Shown piece by piece: positions 46,371 to 55,553 of a stretch of DNA of 64,000 nt. The stretch comes from an uncultured Clostridia bacterium. GTDB lineage: Bacteria; Bacillota; Clostridia; TANB77; CAG-508. A program made the translations under genes and the position numbers. Positions within the stretch are counted from its first letter, which is position 1. Every line of letters begins with the position of its first letter. Location: the NCBI GenBank assembly GCA_934167495.1, contig CAKPKP010000006.1, positions 1 to 64,000 of the forward strand, written 5' to 3'. The notes below the pieces were generated by a model that saw nothing but the letters and a program-made list of their open reading frames with translations, was not told the DNA's origin and did no database searches.

Positions 46371-47309
46371 ATGGCAAATAAACTTCAAGTTATAGTTATA
46401 GCTGGGCCAACTGCTTCAGGTAAAACTGCACTTTCAATAGAATTAGCAAAGAAAATAAATGGAGAAATCATTTCATGTGATTCTATGCAAATTTATAAAT
46501 ATATGGATATAGGAACTGCAAAAGTAACTGAAAATGAAAAGTCTGGAATTTGCCATTATCTTATAGATATCATTGAACCTAATCAAAGGTATAGTGTTTC
46601 AAATTATAAAAATGATGCTGAAAAAGCAATAGAAGAAATTTTAAATAAAGGAAAAACTCCAATAATAGTTGGCGGAACAGGATTATATATTGATTCGCTA
46701 ATATATGGAATAGAATATCCAGAAATTATTTTAGATGAAGAATATAGAGAATACTTAAATAAGATAGCTGAAACAGAAGAAGGATTAGAAAAATTATATA
46801 ATGAAGCTAAAAAAATAGATGAAGAAGCTATGAAAAAAATTAGTCAAAATGACAAAAAACGCATTTTAAGAATTTTAGAAATATATAAAGCAACTGGAAA
46901 AAACAAAACAGAACAAGAGATTGAATCACGAAAAAATGAAGTAAAATACGATTATAAAGTATTTGCTCTAAATATGGATAGAGAATTATTATATAGTAGA
47001 ATAAATAAAAGAGTCGATATAATGTTTGAAAAAGGACTTATAGATGAAGTAGAAAAAATCTACAAAAAGTATAGTAGTTTTCCAACAGCTATGCAAGGAT
47101 TGGGGTATAAAGAGGTTGTTGAATATTTAGATAACAAAGTATCAAAAGAAGAAATGGTTGAAAAAATTAAACAAGAAACCAGAAGATATGCTAAAAGACA
47201 ACTTACATGGTTTAGAAAAAATAAAGAAACAGTATGGCTAGATGCAACAAATGATATACAAAATAATATAAAAATTATTTTGGAGGTATGTAGTGGAGAA
47301 TCAAAATAA
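46371..47309 (+). CDS. miaA: tRNA dimethylallyltransferase
   Basis: 312 residues, full length. Transfers a dimethylallyl group to N6 of A37 in tRNAs reading U-starting codons. P-loop GPTASGKT near 12-19, DSMQIYKYMDIGTAK near 36-50, GGTGLYID near 101 and AMQGLGYKEV near 242. Downstream of mutL by 29 nt, the classic mutL-miaA pair. Its 3' end overlaps the GTG start of the HlyD-like gene by 17 nt. Confidence 0.96.
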   Translation: MANKLQVIVIAGPTASGKTALSIELAKKINGEIISCDSMQIYKYMDIGTAKVTENEKSGICHYLIDIIEPNQRYSVSNYKNDAEKAIEEILNKGKTPIIVGGTGLYIDSLIYGIEYPEIILDEEYREYLNKIAETEEGLEKLYNEAKKIDEEAMKKISQNDKKRILRILEIYKATGKNKTEQEIESRKNEVKYDYKVFALNMDRELLYSRINKRVDIMFEKGLIDEVEKIYKKYSSFPTAMQGLGYKEVVEYLDNKVSKEEMVEKIKQETRRYAKRQLTWFRKNKETVWLDATNDIQNNIKIILEVCSGESK

Positions 47310-48547
47310 AAATAAAGTAAAAGATATAACAATTAAAATATTACTAGGAATTGTATTTTGCTTTTTTATATTATATGTATTGTATAATGCTTTAAAATTT
47401 ATAAAGACTCCAACAGATGTTTTTGTTGTAAAAGAACGGAAAAATATCTAGTGAGGAAAGTTTAGAAGGCTATGTCATTAGAGATGAAATTGTACTAGAG
47501 GGTGAAAACTATAAAAATGGTATGATACAAATAAAAAATGAAGGAGAACGTGTAGCAAAAGACGAAAATGTATTTAGATACTATTCTAATAGTGAAGAGA
47601 ATATAAAACAAAAAATTTCTAGTCTAGATGATGAAATAACAGAGGCTTTATCTAATGAAACAAATATATTTTCTAGCGATATTGAAATAATTGAAAAACA
47701 AATAGATACAATATTAGATAACTTATATAAAACAAACGATATACAGAAAATAAATGAATATGATAAAAATATAAGTTCATACATAAATAAAAAATCAAAG
47801 ATTGCAGGAGAGTTTAGTGCTTCTGGTTCTGAAATAAGTAGACTTATGGAGGAAAGAAATTCATATGAAGAACAATTAAAAAATAATGCAGAGATATTAA
47901 AAGCACCTGTAAGTGGGATTGTTTCATATAAAGTAGATGGATATGAAAATGTATTAGGATGTACAGATTTTTCTTATTTAAATTCTGATATATTAAAAAG
48001 TTTAGATGTAAAAACTGGTGCTATGATTGAGAATAATTCTGAAAAAGGAAAAGTAGTAAATAATTTTGTTGCATATATTGCAATAATAGGACAATCTGAA
48101 AGAGCTTTAGCGGCAAAAGTAAACGATACAGTAACATTAAGATTATCAAATTTAGATGAAATAAAAGGAAAAGTAGTATATGTTTCAGAAGAAAGTAAAG
48201 ATAAAAATATAGTAGTATTTGAGATAAACAATTCGATAGAATATTTAGTAAATTATAGAAAAATATCTTTAGATATTGTTTGGTGGTCAGATAAAGGTAA
48301 AAAAGTAAGTAACTCTAGTATTATAGAAGATAATGATTTATCTTATGTAATCCGAAATAAGGCGGGATATTTAGAAAAAGTCTTAGTTAAAGTATTAAGA
48401 CAAAATGATACATATTCAATTATAGATAATTATACAAAAGATGAATTAGAAAAAATGGGATATACTGCAGAACAAATAAAACAGATGAATACACTAAAAT
48501 TGTATGATGAAATCATATATCATCCTACAAAAGAAATGTTACAATAA
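47293..48547 (+). CDS. HlyD-like membrane protein, read through a +1 shift at CGG
   Basis: Joining 47293-47436 to 47438-48547 gives 417 residues: a membrane helix (about 16-34), then the HlyD-type barrel with KEGKISSEESLEGYVIRDE, a coiled-coil hairpin (about 105-190) and a C-terminal barrel. In the 0 frame the gene stops 4 codons after CGG at 47437. Skipping C gives V-K-E-G-K-I-S-S, the expected glycine of this family (pattern G-x-x-x-x-x-E-x-x-x-G-Y-x-I-R-D-E). GTG 47293 follows TGGAGG. Similar genes stand before sepF in other Clostridia, which suggests a role linked to division or envelope. Confidence 0.82.
47437..47439 (+). other. In-frame CGG +1 frameshift site 3 (HlyD-like gene)
   Basis: Context AAA GAA CGG AAA. 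Skipping C47437 gives GAA GGA AAA ATA (E G K I). The 0-frame stop is at 47449. Deleting one A of the following A-run would also restore frame but would leave Arg where the family has Gly. Confidence 0.75.
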
Positions 48548-48589
48548 AATTACAGAAATGTTTTTTTTGTATAACAACAGAAAAAAGTA

Positions 48590-48618
48590 TTGACAATATT
48601 TAAAAAAAGTTAGATACT
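48590..48618 (+). promoter_or_regulatory. Promoter of sepF
   Basis: TTGACA (48590-48595), a 17-nt spacer and GATACT (48613-48618), 47 nt before the sepF start. Confidence 0.6.
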
Positions 48619-48664
48619 ATAGTAAATTATTAATTACGAATGAAAATTTTAGGAGGTTTATATA

Positions 48665-49126
48665 ATGTCAGGAGTTGTAATGAACAAAATTTTAGATTTT
48701 TTTGGAGTTGAAGGGGAAACAGAAGAAGAAGAGAACGATTTAGATTATGGATATGAAAACGAAGTAGATGAAGAGGAAGATACAGAAGATAGAGGAATAT
48801 TCAAAAGAAAAAAAGTAGTAAGCATGCCACAAGTACAACAAGTTAAAATGAAAATAGCAAAACCAACTACTTTTGAACAATCAGAAGATATTTGTAATTT
48901 ATTAAAAGAAAGAAATTCTATAGTTGTTAACTTAGAATATGTTAACAAAGATGTAGCTAGAAGAATAGTTGATTTTATAAGTGGAGCTGTTCATGCATTA
49001 GATGGACATATTGAAAAAGTTTCAAATTCAATATTTGTAGTAGCACCATGCAACTATAATATAGTTAACGACATGATGTCAAAAGAAGAATTAAAAAATA
49101 AATTATCTGTATCATGGTTAAAATAA
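48665..49126 (+). CDS. sepF: Cell division protein SepF
   Basis: 153 residues: an N-terminal amphipathic membrane-binding helix (MSGVVMNKILDFFGV), an acidic linker (about 18-45) and the SepF ring-forming domain (about 60-150, with RIVDFISGAVHALDGHIEKVSNSIFVV-type sequence). Anchors and organises FtsZ in Bacillota. ATG behind TAGGAGG. divIVA follows after 19 nt. ylmG and ylmH, often in this cluster, are absent. Confidence 0.95.
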   Translation: MSGVVMNKILDFFGVEGETEEEENDLDYGYENEVDEEEDTEDRGIFKRKKVVSMPQVQQVKMKIAKPTTFEQSEDICNLLKERNSIVVNLEYVNKDVARRIVDFISGAVHALDGHIEKVSNSIFVVAPCNYNIVNDMMSKEELKNKLSVSWLK

Positions 49127-49145
49127 TTTTATAGGAGGATAAGTA

Positions 49146-49592
49146 ATGCTTACACCATTAGACATAGAAAATAAAAAATTCCAAAAACAAATCAAAGGAT
49201 ATAATGTAGAAGAAGTAGATGATTTTCTAGATGATTTAACAGTAGATTACGAAAAAATATATAAAGAAAATGCTACATTAAATGAAGAAAATGCAAAATT
49301 AAAAAAAGACTTAGAACATTATAGAACAGTTGAGCATACACTTCAAAATACTTTGGTAATGGCTCAAACAACAGCAGAAGATATAAAGAAAATAGCCAAA
49401 CAACAAGCAGACCAAATAATTAAAGATGCTCAAGCTGAAGTTAAAACCTCACTAGAAGAATTAAATAGAAAAGAATTAGATAAAAAGAAAGAATTAGAAG
49501 ATCTAAAGAAACAAATAGATATCTATAAAGCTAAAATGGAAGCTTTGTTAATATCACAACTAGAATTGTTAAAAGATATAAATGAAGAATAG
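49146..49592 (+). CDS. divIVA: DivIVA-family polar/septal scaffold
   Basis: 148 residues. N-terminal lipid-binding domain MLTPLDIENKKFQKQIKGYNVEEVDDFLD (about 1-35) and a parallel coiled coil (about 36-148). It recognises curved membrane at septa and poles and recruits division or sporulation factors. The GYNVEEVDDFLD motif is diagnostic. ATG behind ATAGGAGG. Cotranscribed with sepF, and a hairpin with T-run terminates the unit. Confidence 0.95.
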   Translation: MLTPLDIENKKFQKQIKGYNVEEVDDFLDDLTVDYEKIYKENATLNEENAKLKKDLEHYRTVEHTLQNTLVMAQTTAEDIKKIAKQQADQIIKDAQAEVKTSLEELNRKELDKKKELEDLKKQIDIYKAKMEALLISQLELLKDINEE

Positions 49593-49622
49593 AGAAAATT
49601 TAATTCTCTTTCTTTTTTTTTA
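49591..49622 (+). terminator. Terminator after divIVA
   Basis: AGAGAA (49591-49596) pairs with TTCTCT (49604-49609) and is followed by TTCTTTTTTTTT. Confidence 0.75.
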
Positions 49623-49802
49623 CCTTTATAGAGGAGTATTGCATATTTCATAAAAGTGTGATTAAATATAACAATAAATAAAAAGAATTGTTACAAAAAA
49701 TGTAAAGAAATATTACAATGTTAAGTATATGTTACAATTTGGTTAATAGTATTGACTTATTTTGAAAATAGAATAAAATGGTATATATAGAAGAGGTTTA
49801 CT

Positions 49803-50360
49803 ATGAGAGTAATAAGTGGAAACTCTAGAGGAAGTAAATTATTTTCTTTAGAAGGAGAAAATACAAGACCAACCTTAGATAGAGTTAAAGAATCTTTATT
49901 TAATATAATTCAAAATAATATTGTAGATAGTAATGTTTTGGATTTGTTTGCTGGAAGTGGAGCTTTAGGAATTGAATGTTTGAGTAGAGGAGCAAGTAAA
50001 GTTATATTTTCAGATAATAGCAGTGATGCAATAAACATAATAAATAAGAATTTAGAAAAAACAAAACTTAAATCTAAATCAATTGTAATAAATAAAGATT
50101 ATTTAAAAGTATTAGAAGAATTAAGCAATGAAAAATTTGATTTGATTTTTTTAGATCCACCTTATAAAACAGATTATGCTATAGAGTCTCTTAAAATAAT
50201 AACAAGTAAAAAGATGTTAGAAGAAAATGGAATTATAGTTCTTGAAACAGATAGACAAGAAGAAATTTTGAAAAATATAGAAAATATAAATATTAATATT
50301 GCGGATATAAGAAAATATGGAAGAGTTAGTCTTATATTTTTGAACGGAAGGGGTAAGTAA
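49803..50360 (+). CDS. rsmD: 16S rRNA (guanine(966)-N(2))-methyltransferase RsmD
   Basis: 185 residues. N-terminal RVISGNSRGSKLFSLEGENTRPTLDRVKESLFNII-type region, SAM-binding loop DLFAGSGALGIECLSRGA (about 44-61) and the catalytic LDPPYKTD near 120. Modifies G966 of 16S rRNA in the 30S subunit. ATG behind AGAAGAGG. Its stop overlaps the next start (TAATG), so the two are coupled. The 210-nt gap before it shows only a terminator and A/T-rich promoter-like DNA. Confidence 0.95.
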   Translation: MRVISGNSRGSKLFSLEGENTRPTLDRVKESLFNIIQNNIVDSNVLDLFAGSGALGIECLSRGASKVIFSDNSSDAINIINKNLEKTKLKSKSIVINKDYLKVLEELSNEKFDLIFLDPPYKTDYAIESLKIITSKKMLEENGIIVLETDRQEEILKNIENININIADIRKYGRVSLIFLNGRGK

Positions 50361-50839
50361 TGGAGATTTTTACACTTTTAGAAACTTTAGAGGAAATTTT
50401 AGAAAAAAGTAAAACATTACCTTTAGTAAACAAAAGTATTGTTGAAAAAGAAGAAATATTAGAAATAATTAAAGAAATTAGACTTAAGTTACCAGATGAA
50501 TTAAAACAAGCTAAATGGATTAAAGAAGAAAGAAATAGAATAATTCAAGAAGCACAAAAAGAAGCAGATGACATTGTTAAAGAAGCAGAAAACAGAATAA
50601 TTTCTATGATTGATGAACATGAAATTACTAAAAAAGCTTATGAACAAAAAACACAAATTATAGAAAATGCAAATGAGATGTCAAGAGAAATGTCAAGAAG
50701 CACTAAAGAATATGCTGACGGTATTTTAAGTGAAATCGAAAAAACAATTACTGGTTTAGAAGAAAATATGGATAACATAAATCTTACATTGAAAAACGCA
50801 ATTGAATTGATTCAAAATAATAGAAATGAATTAAAATAA
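50360..50839 (+). CDS. Coiled-coil protein coupled to rsmD
   Basis: 159 residues, almost wholly helical. The central part (about 55-110, KEERNRIIQEAQKEADDIVKEAENRII) resembles the coiled coil of F-type ATPase B subunits and DivIVA-like proteins, with no membrane helix. Such proteins occur beside rsmD in Clostridia. No function assigned. It starts at the overlapping TAATG of rsmD with a GGAAGGGG site upstream. A terminator follows. Confidence 0.75.
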   Translation: MEIFTLLETLEEILEKSKTLPLVNKSIVEKEEILEIIKEIRLKLPDELKQAKWIKEERNRIIQEAQKEADDIVKEAENRIISMIDEHEITKKAYEQKTQIIENANEMSREMSRSTKEYADGILSEIEKTITGLEENMDNINLTLKNAIELIQNNRNELK

Positions 50840-50857
50840 TTAATATTTAAAATACTA

Positions 50858-50886
50858 GAGGCGTAAAGTTTTATGTTTTACGCCTC
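50858..50886. terminator. Terminator hairpin before ftsK
   Basis: GAGGCGTAAA (50858-50867) and TTTACGCCTC (50877-50886), a 10-bp G/C-containing stem. There is no long T-run after it. It lies 27 nt before the ftsK start, so read-through control is possible. Confidence 0.65.
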
Positions 50887-50912
50887 AAATTTGTATACAG
50901 GGAGGAAATACT

Positions 50913-53384
50913 TTGGGAAGAAAAAAGAAGAGCTCAAAAAAGAAACAAAAGAAAAACGTATTTAATATAGATGTAGCTGTAGTTTTTATGATAGTTTTAA
51001 GCATATTATTATTCGTTCTAATATATTCAAATGCAGGAGTACTAGGCGAAGTATTAAGTCCTATGCTAGGTGGAATGATAGGCTTTATCAAATATATAAT
51101 TCCAGTTGGAACTTTTGCTATAGCAATTTGCATGGTTAAAGATGATAAAGATTATCTATTTTCAAAATTAATGCAATATCTTGTATTTTTAGCATGTGTT
51201 GCGGGTATGATGACTATATATCAAATTTCAAAAGGAAATATAAATACTAGTTTAGAATTTGAGAAAGTTATACAAGTTGCTTATGATTTAGGAATAAAAA
51301 ATATTGGTGGAGGAACTATAGGTGCTGTAATATCTGTGCCACTAATAAAACTACTTGGAATGTTTGGTGCAACTATATTATTGTTAGGAATAGCTGTAAT
51401 GCTTTTAATATTTACTTTTGGTATAAGACCTTCAGAAATTATTATAGCTATACTAGAAAGAATGAATGAAAGAAAAGACGAAATTGCTGAAGGAAGAGCT
51501 GAAGCAATGGATGAAATAAAAGAAAGAAGATTAAAATTAAAACAAGATAAACAAGCAAGAATAAACAATAAAAATAGTCAAGCAAGAAAAAATGTGATGA
51601 GAGAAGAAATTACAGGAGGATTAGATACTCCTTCTCATGAAATAGGCGAAGAAGAAATACAAATAAATATTCCAAATCATGAGGTCATGGATGATGGAAA
51701 AAATAATAAAGCTAAAAAGGAATCAAAATTTAAACTATTTAAACATGATGATGATTTAATTCCAGAGAAAAAAGTAGAAAAACCAAATCCAAATGAAATT
51801 GAAGCAAATTTATTTAAAAAAGTGGAAGAGGTAAAAGAAGAAAAAACTAAATATGAATTACAATTAGACACAAATATAACTGAAGTAGACGATGAAAATT
51901 ATGAATTTCCTCCAATTGAGCTTATGAAGCAAGGAGAAGTTAAAAATTTAAAAGGCGGAAAAAAAGCATTAACAGATACAGCTGCAAGATTACAAAAAAC
52001 TTTATACAGTTTTGGTGTATCTGCAAAAGTTGAGAACGTTTCTGTAGGACCTGCAATAACAAGATATGAATTAAAACCAGCAGAAGGTGTAAGAGTTAGT
52101 AAAATAGCTAAATTATCAGATGATATAGCTCTAAACTTAGCAGCAGAAAGTATAAGAATAGAAGCTCCTATTCCAGGAAAACAAGCTGTTGGAATAGAAA
52201 TACCAAATTCAGAAAAAGAAGTAGTACATTTAAGAGATATTATAGAATCAGATAAATTTCAAGATGCAGAAAGTAAGTTAGCATTTGCTCTTGGAAAAGA
52301 CGTAGGTGGAGAAGCAATAGTAACAGATATTGCAAAAATGCCTCACGTATTAATAGCTGGTTCTACTGGTTCTGGAAAGAGTGTATGTATTAATACATTA
52401 ATTACTAGTATATTATATAAGGCTAAACCAAGTGAAGTCAAACTTGTTATGGTTGACCCAAAAGTTGTTGAATTATCAGTATATAATGGAATACCACATT
52501 TATTAATACCAGTTGTTACAGATCCTAAAAAGGCTGCAGGTGCATTAGCTTGGGCAGTACAAGAAATGGTTAATAGATATGGAAAATTTGCTGAAAAAGG
52601 TGTAAGAGATATAAAAGGTTATAATGAACTTATGAAAGAAGATGGAGAAGAAGGAAAATTACCACAGATAGTAATTATAATCGATGAGCTTGCAGATTTA
52701 ATGATGGTTGCACCAAATGATGTTGAAGATGCAATTTGTAGATTAGCACAGATGGCAAGAGCAGCAGGAATGCATTTAGTTATAGCAACACAAAGACCAT
52801 CAGTAGATGTAATAACAGGTATAATTAAAGCAAATGTACCTTCAAGAATAGCTTTTGCTGTGTCATCACAAATAGATTCTAGAACAATACTAGATATGGC
52901 TGGTGCAGAAAAGCTATTAGGAAAAGGAGATATGTTATTTTACCCAGTTGGAGTATCAAAACCTGTAAGAATTCAAGGTGCTTTTGTTTCAGATAAAGAA
53001 GTTGAAAAAATAGTTGACTTTTTAAAAGCATCTACAGACGGAAAAACAATATATAATGAAGATATATTAGAAAAAATAGAAAAAGCAAATACATCAGACA
53101 GAGAACTTGAAAACTCAGAAGATGATGAAGCAGATCCATTTTTGGAGGAAGCAATTGAAACAGTAATAGATATAGGACAAGCTTCTACATCATTTATTCA
53201 AAGAAGATTTAAAGTTGGATATGCAAGAGCAGGAAGAATAATTGATCAAATGGAAGAAAGAGGTATTATTTCTGGATATGAAGGAAGTAAACCAAGACAA
53301 GTATTAATGTCTAAAGAAAGATGGGCTGAGTTAAAAATGGCAAAACCAGCTCAAGTTACTCAAGAAGCTAATACAGAAGAATAA
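50913..53384 (+). CDS. ftsK: DNA translocase FtsK/SpoIIIE
   Basis: 823 residues: basic N-terminus, four membrane helices (about 20-170), a charged linker (about 190-345), the motor domain with Walker A GSTGSGKS near 486, Walker B IIIDELADLM near 589 and ATQRPSVDVITG near 627, and the C-terminal winged-helix gamma domain (TSFIQRRFKVGYARAGRIID, about 755). Pumps chromosomal DNA through the septum; in spore formers this protein also acts as SpoIIIE. TTG start 50913 behind AGGGAGG. Confidence 0.96.
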   Translation: MGRKKKSSKKKQKKNVFNIDVAVVFMIVLSILLFVLIYSNAGVLGEVLSPMLGGMIGFIKYIIPVGTFAIAICMVKDDKDYLFSKLMQYLVFLACVAGMMTIYQISKGNINTSLEFEKVIQVAYDLGIKNIGGGTIGAVISVPLIKLLGMFGATILLLGIAVMLLIFTFGIRPSEIIIAILERMNERKDEIAEGRAEAMDEIKERRLKLKQDKQARINNKNSQARKNVMREEITGGLDTPSHEIGEEEIQINIPNHEVMDDGKNNKAKKESKFKLFKHDDDLIPEKKVEKPNPNEIEANLFKKVEEVKEEKTKYELQLDTNITEVDDENYEFPPIELMKQGEVKNLKGGKKALTDTAARLQKTLYSFGVSAKVENVSVGPAITRYELKPAEGVRVSKIAKLSDDIALNLAAESIRIEAPIPGKQAVGIEIPNSEKEVVHLRDIIESDKFQDAESKLAFALGKDVGGEAIVTDIAKMPHVLIAGSTGSGKSVCINTLITSILYKAKPSEVKLVMVDPKVVELSVYNGIPHLLIPVVTDPKKAAGALAWAVQEMVNRYGKFAEKGVRDIKGYNELMKEDGEEGKLPQIVIIIDELADLMMVAPNDVEDAICRLAQMARAAGMHLVIATQRPSVDVITGIIKANVPSRIAFAVSSQIDSRTILDMAGAEKLLGKGDMLFYPVGVSKPVRIQGAFVSDKEVEKIVDFLKASTDGKTIYNEDILEKIEKANTSDRELENSEDDEADPFLEEAIETVIDIGQASTSFIQRRFKVGYARAGRIIDQMEERGIISGYEGSKPRQVLMSKERWAELKMAKPAQVTQEANTEE

Positions 53385-53408
53385 TAATTAAGAAAGGAGT
53401 TTTGGATT

Positions 53409-54959
53409 TTGAATAAAGGTAAAAGATTTTTTTCTAAATTAAAAAATTATAATAAATTACTTGAAGAAGTACTAGAAAAAAAATATTTTTCTGGAAATGC
53501 CAAAAATATTTTATTAAGCATGGCTTACAAAATTGAAAACTCATATGATGATTATAAAACTGTAAAAAGAAATGTTAAAACAAAAGATGAATTTCTTGTT
53601 GAAACAATATATAATGTTCAAAATTATTGTGAACATATAAAATTAGTAGAGCCTAATAGTGAAAAAGCAGAATTATTAAAAAAATATAATGTTTTAGCAC
53701 TTACGAATGAAAAGGAAAAAAGCATTTTATCATTTCCAACAGAAATGGCTCTTTTATATGCCATATCAGACATTTCACCTAAATATTTTTATATAGATGA
53801 AGATTATACATTAAGAAAACAATTTCAATATATGTTAGTTGATGGGTACAATCAAAACAATATTGAAATATTAAAAAATTTTAATGGTTGGTCATGGTTT
53901 AATGAATATGATGAAACTTTAAATTTTGTGAATAATTTAATTTATCAAAATTTATTGATGTTATTAGGAGAAAAATTTTTAAATAATTGGAAAGAAAATT
54001 ATACTCAAAATGTAGATAATATATATGAATTAAAAAATAAACTATCAATATTATATGGAAAAATTAATATGCAACGATTTTATATTTCAATGTGTAGAGT
54101 ATTGATATTAAATTCAAGAAATAGAAATAAAATTATAAGAAAATTTGATAGAGTAAAATATGAACTTGAAAGAATAAGCAATAAAAAAACTTTTTTAGAT
54201 AGTGTTTCAGAAGAAAAAATAGAAGTTACAAAAAGAATAAAAAATATAGAAATTATAATGAAAAAAGAAATATTATTAAAAAAAGAATTAAAGAAAAGAA
54301 ATGATAAATTAGATAGCGATAAAAGAATACATAGTGTTAAACAACTAGTTCAAATATTAGAAAGAGAAAAGAATGAATATCAGAAAATAATTAATCATTT
54401 AACTGAAATAGTAAAACCAAAAAATTATTTAATATATAAAGAACAATTAGACCAACAATACGATATAATAAGAGAATTAGAAGAAGCTGATTTAGAAGAG
54501 GAAATTGTAAAACTTCAAAAAGCATTTTTATCTTGTATGACACAAAAATTGCAAAATGTTCATACAAGAGATGATATTATAGATATGATATATGAAATAA
54601 GATATTATAGAAAAATATATATGTATCATGAAAAAATGGTTAAAGATTATAAAAATATAGAAAATAGAATAGAAAAACTTTTAAAAGAAATAATTACAAT
54701 TTCTTGCAAGTTTGGAATAATAAATATCTTTTGTATGGATATAAATTATAATTATGAATTAGTATCTTTATTTTTAGATACTGATATAATAGAATTAGAA
54801 GAAATAAAATTATTATTAAAATTAAATTATTCTAAAAATAAATTGAAAGTAATTGTATATGATAAAGATATTGTTGAAAAAGAAGTAGAACTAAAATTTG
54901 ATTTATCCGAAAAAGATTTAAAAGTAAAACTTAATAGGCCAGTAAGAATTTTTTTATAA
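53409..54959 (+). CDS. Unknown 516-residue helical protein downstream of ftsK
   Basis: Cytoplasmic, helix-rich, very Lys/Ile/Asn-rich. It has a coiled-coil central region (about 265-420) and a small beta-rich C-terminal domain (about 455-516, ending KLNRPVRIFL). I recognise no motif or family. TTG start 53409 behind AAAGGAG, 24 nt after ftsK, so probably cotranscribed. Codon use matches the rest of the window, so it is native rather than recently acquired. A chromosome or septum role is only suggested by position. Confidence 0.6.
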   Translation: MNKGKRFFSKLKNYNKLLEEVLEKKYFSGNAKNILLSMAYKIENSYDDYKTVKRNVKTKDEFLVETIYNVQNYCEHIKLVEPNSEKAELLKKYNVLALTNEKEKSILSFPTEMALLYAISDISPKYFYIDEDYTLRKQFQYMLVDGYNQNNIEILKNFNGWSWFNEYDETLNFVNNLIYQNLLMLLGEKFLNNWKENYTQNVDNIYELKNKLSILYGKINMQRFYISMCRVLILNSRNRNKIIRKFDRVKYELERISNKKTFLDSVSEEKIEVTKRIKNIEIIMKKEILLKKELKKRNDKLDSDKRIHSVKQLVQILEREKNEYQKIINHLTEIVKPKNYLIYKEQLDQQYDIIRELEEADLEEEIVKLQKAFLSCMTQKLQNVHTRDDIIDMIYEIRYYRKIYMYHEKMVKDYKNIENRIEKLLKEIITISCKFGIINIFCMDINYNYELVSLFLDTDIIELEEIKLLLKLNYSKNKLKVIVYDKDIVEKEVELKFDLSEKDLKVKLNRPVRIFL

Positions 54960-54977
54960 ATTAAGTAGGAGATAAAA

Positions 54978-55418
54978 ATGAGAAAAAAAGTAATTATTTT
55001 ATTTATTATTTGTATAATTATAGCTATAATATCTATTATATTTATAAGTAATAAAAATCAGAAACAAGAAAATCAAAATAATGAAAATGTGTATTATATA
55101 GAATTGCAAGATGGCACTAAGCAAAATGTTAGTCCAAAAATATCAGAAAAAAAGACTTTTGAAAATTTAGATATAGTAAATGCTAGTATTGTTTATTCAG
55201 ATAATATATGCAAAATGAAGTTAAATGTAGAAAACAATTCAGATATTAAATCAGATGATATGATAATTAAAATAAATATTTTTGATATCAATAATGATAT
55301 CATGATTACTTTAACTGGCTTTGTCGCTGAAATAAGTCCAGGAAAATCAATAGAAGTAAATTTAGATTCAAGTTTTGATTATTCAAATGCATATGATTAT
55401 GAAATTTTAAGAAAATAA
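54978..55418 (+). CDS. Membrane-anchored small extracytoplasmic protein
   Basis: 146 residues: N-terminal membrane helix (about 5-24), a short polar stalk and a beta-sandwich-like domain (about 60-146, NASIVYSDNICKMKLNVENN ... MITLTGFVAEISPGKS). The second half resembles the FxLYD-type domains seen in Bacillota lipoprotein-like proteins (conserved vs. deltas in intramolecular beta strands), but there is no lipobox Cys. Function unknown. ATG behind GTAGGAG, 18 nt after the previous gene. Confidence 0.6.
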   Translation: MRKKVIILFIICIIIAIISIIFISNKNQKQENQNNENVYYIELQDGTKQNVSPKISEKKTFENLDIVNASIVYSDNICKMKLNVENNSDIKSDDMIIKINIFDINNDIMITLTGFVAEISPGKSIEVNLDSSFDYSNAYDYEILRK

Positions 55419-55553
55419 TGCTAGAAATGGAAAAGTGTAAAAAGCATATTACAAATATTTTACAATATGTTTACAAAGAGGTAATATAGATTGTAAAATC
55501 ATATAGAATGTGATAAAAATATAATAGGATATTAATGAAAAGGAGATTTTAAT

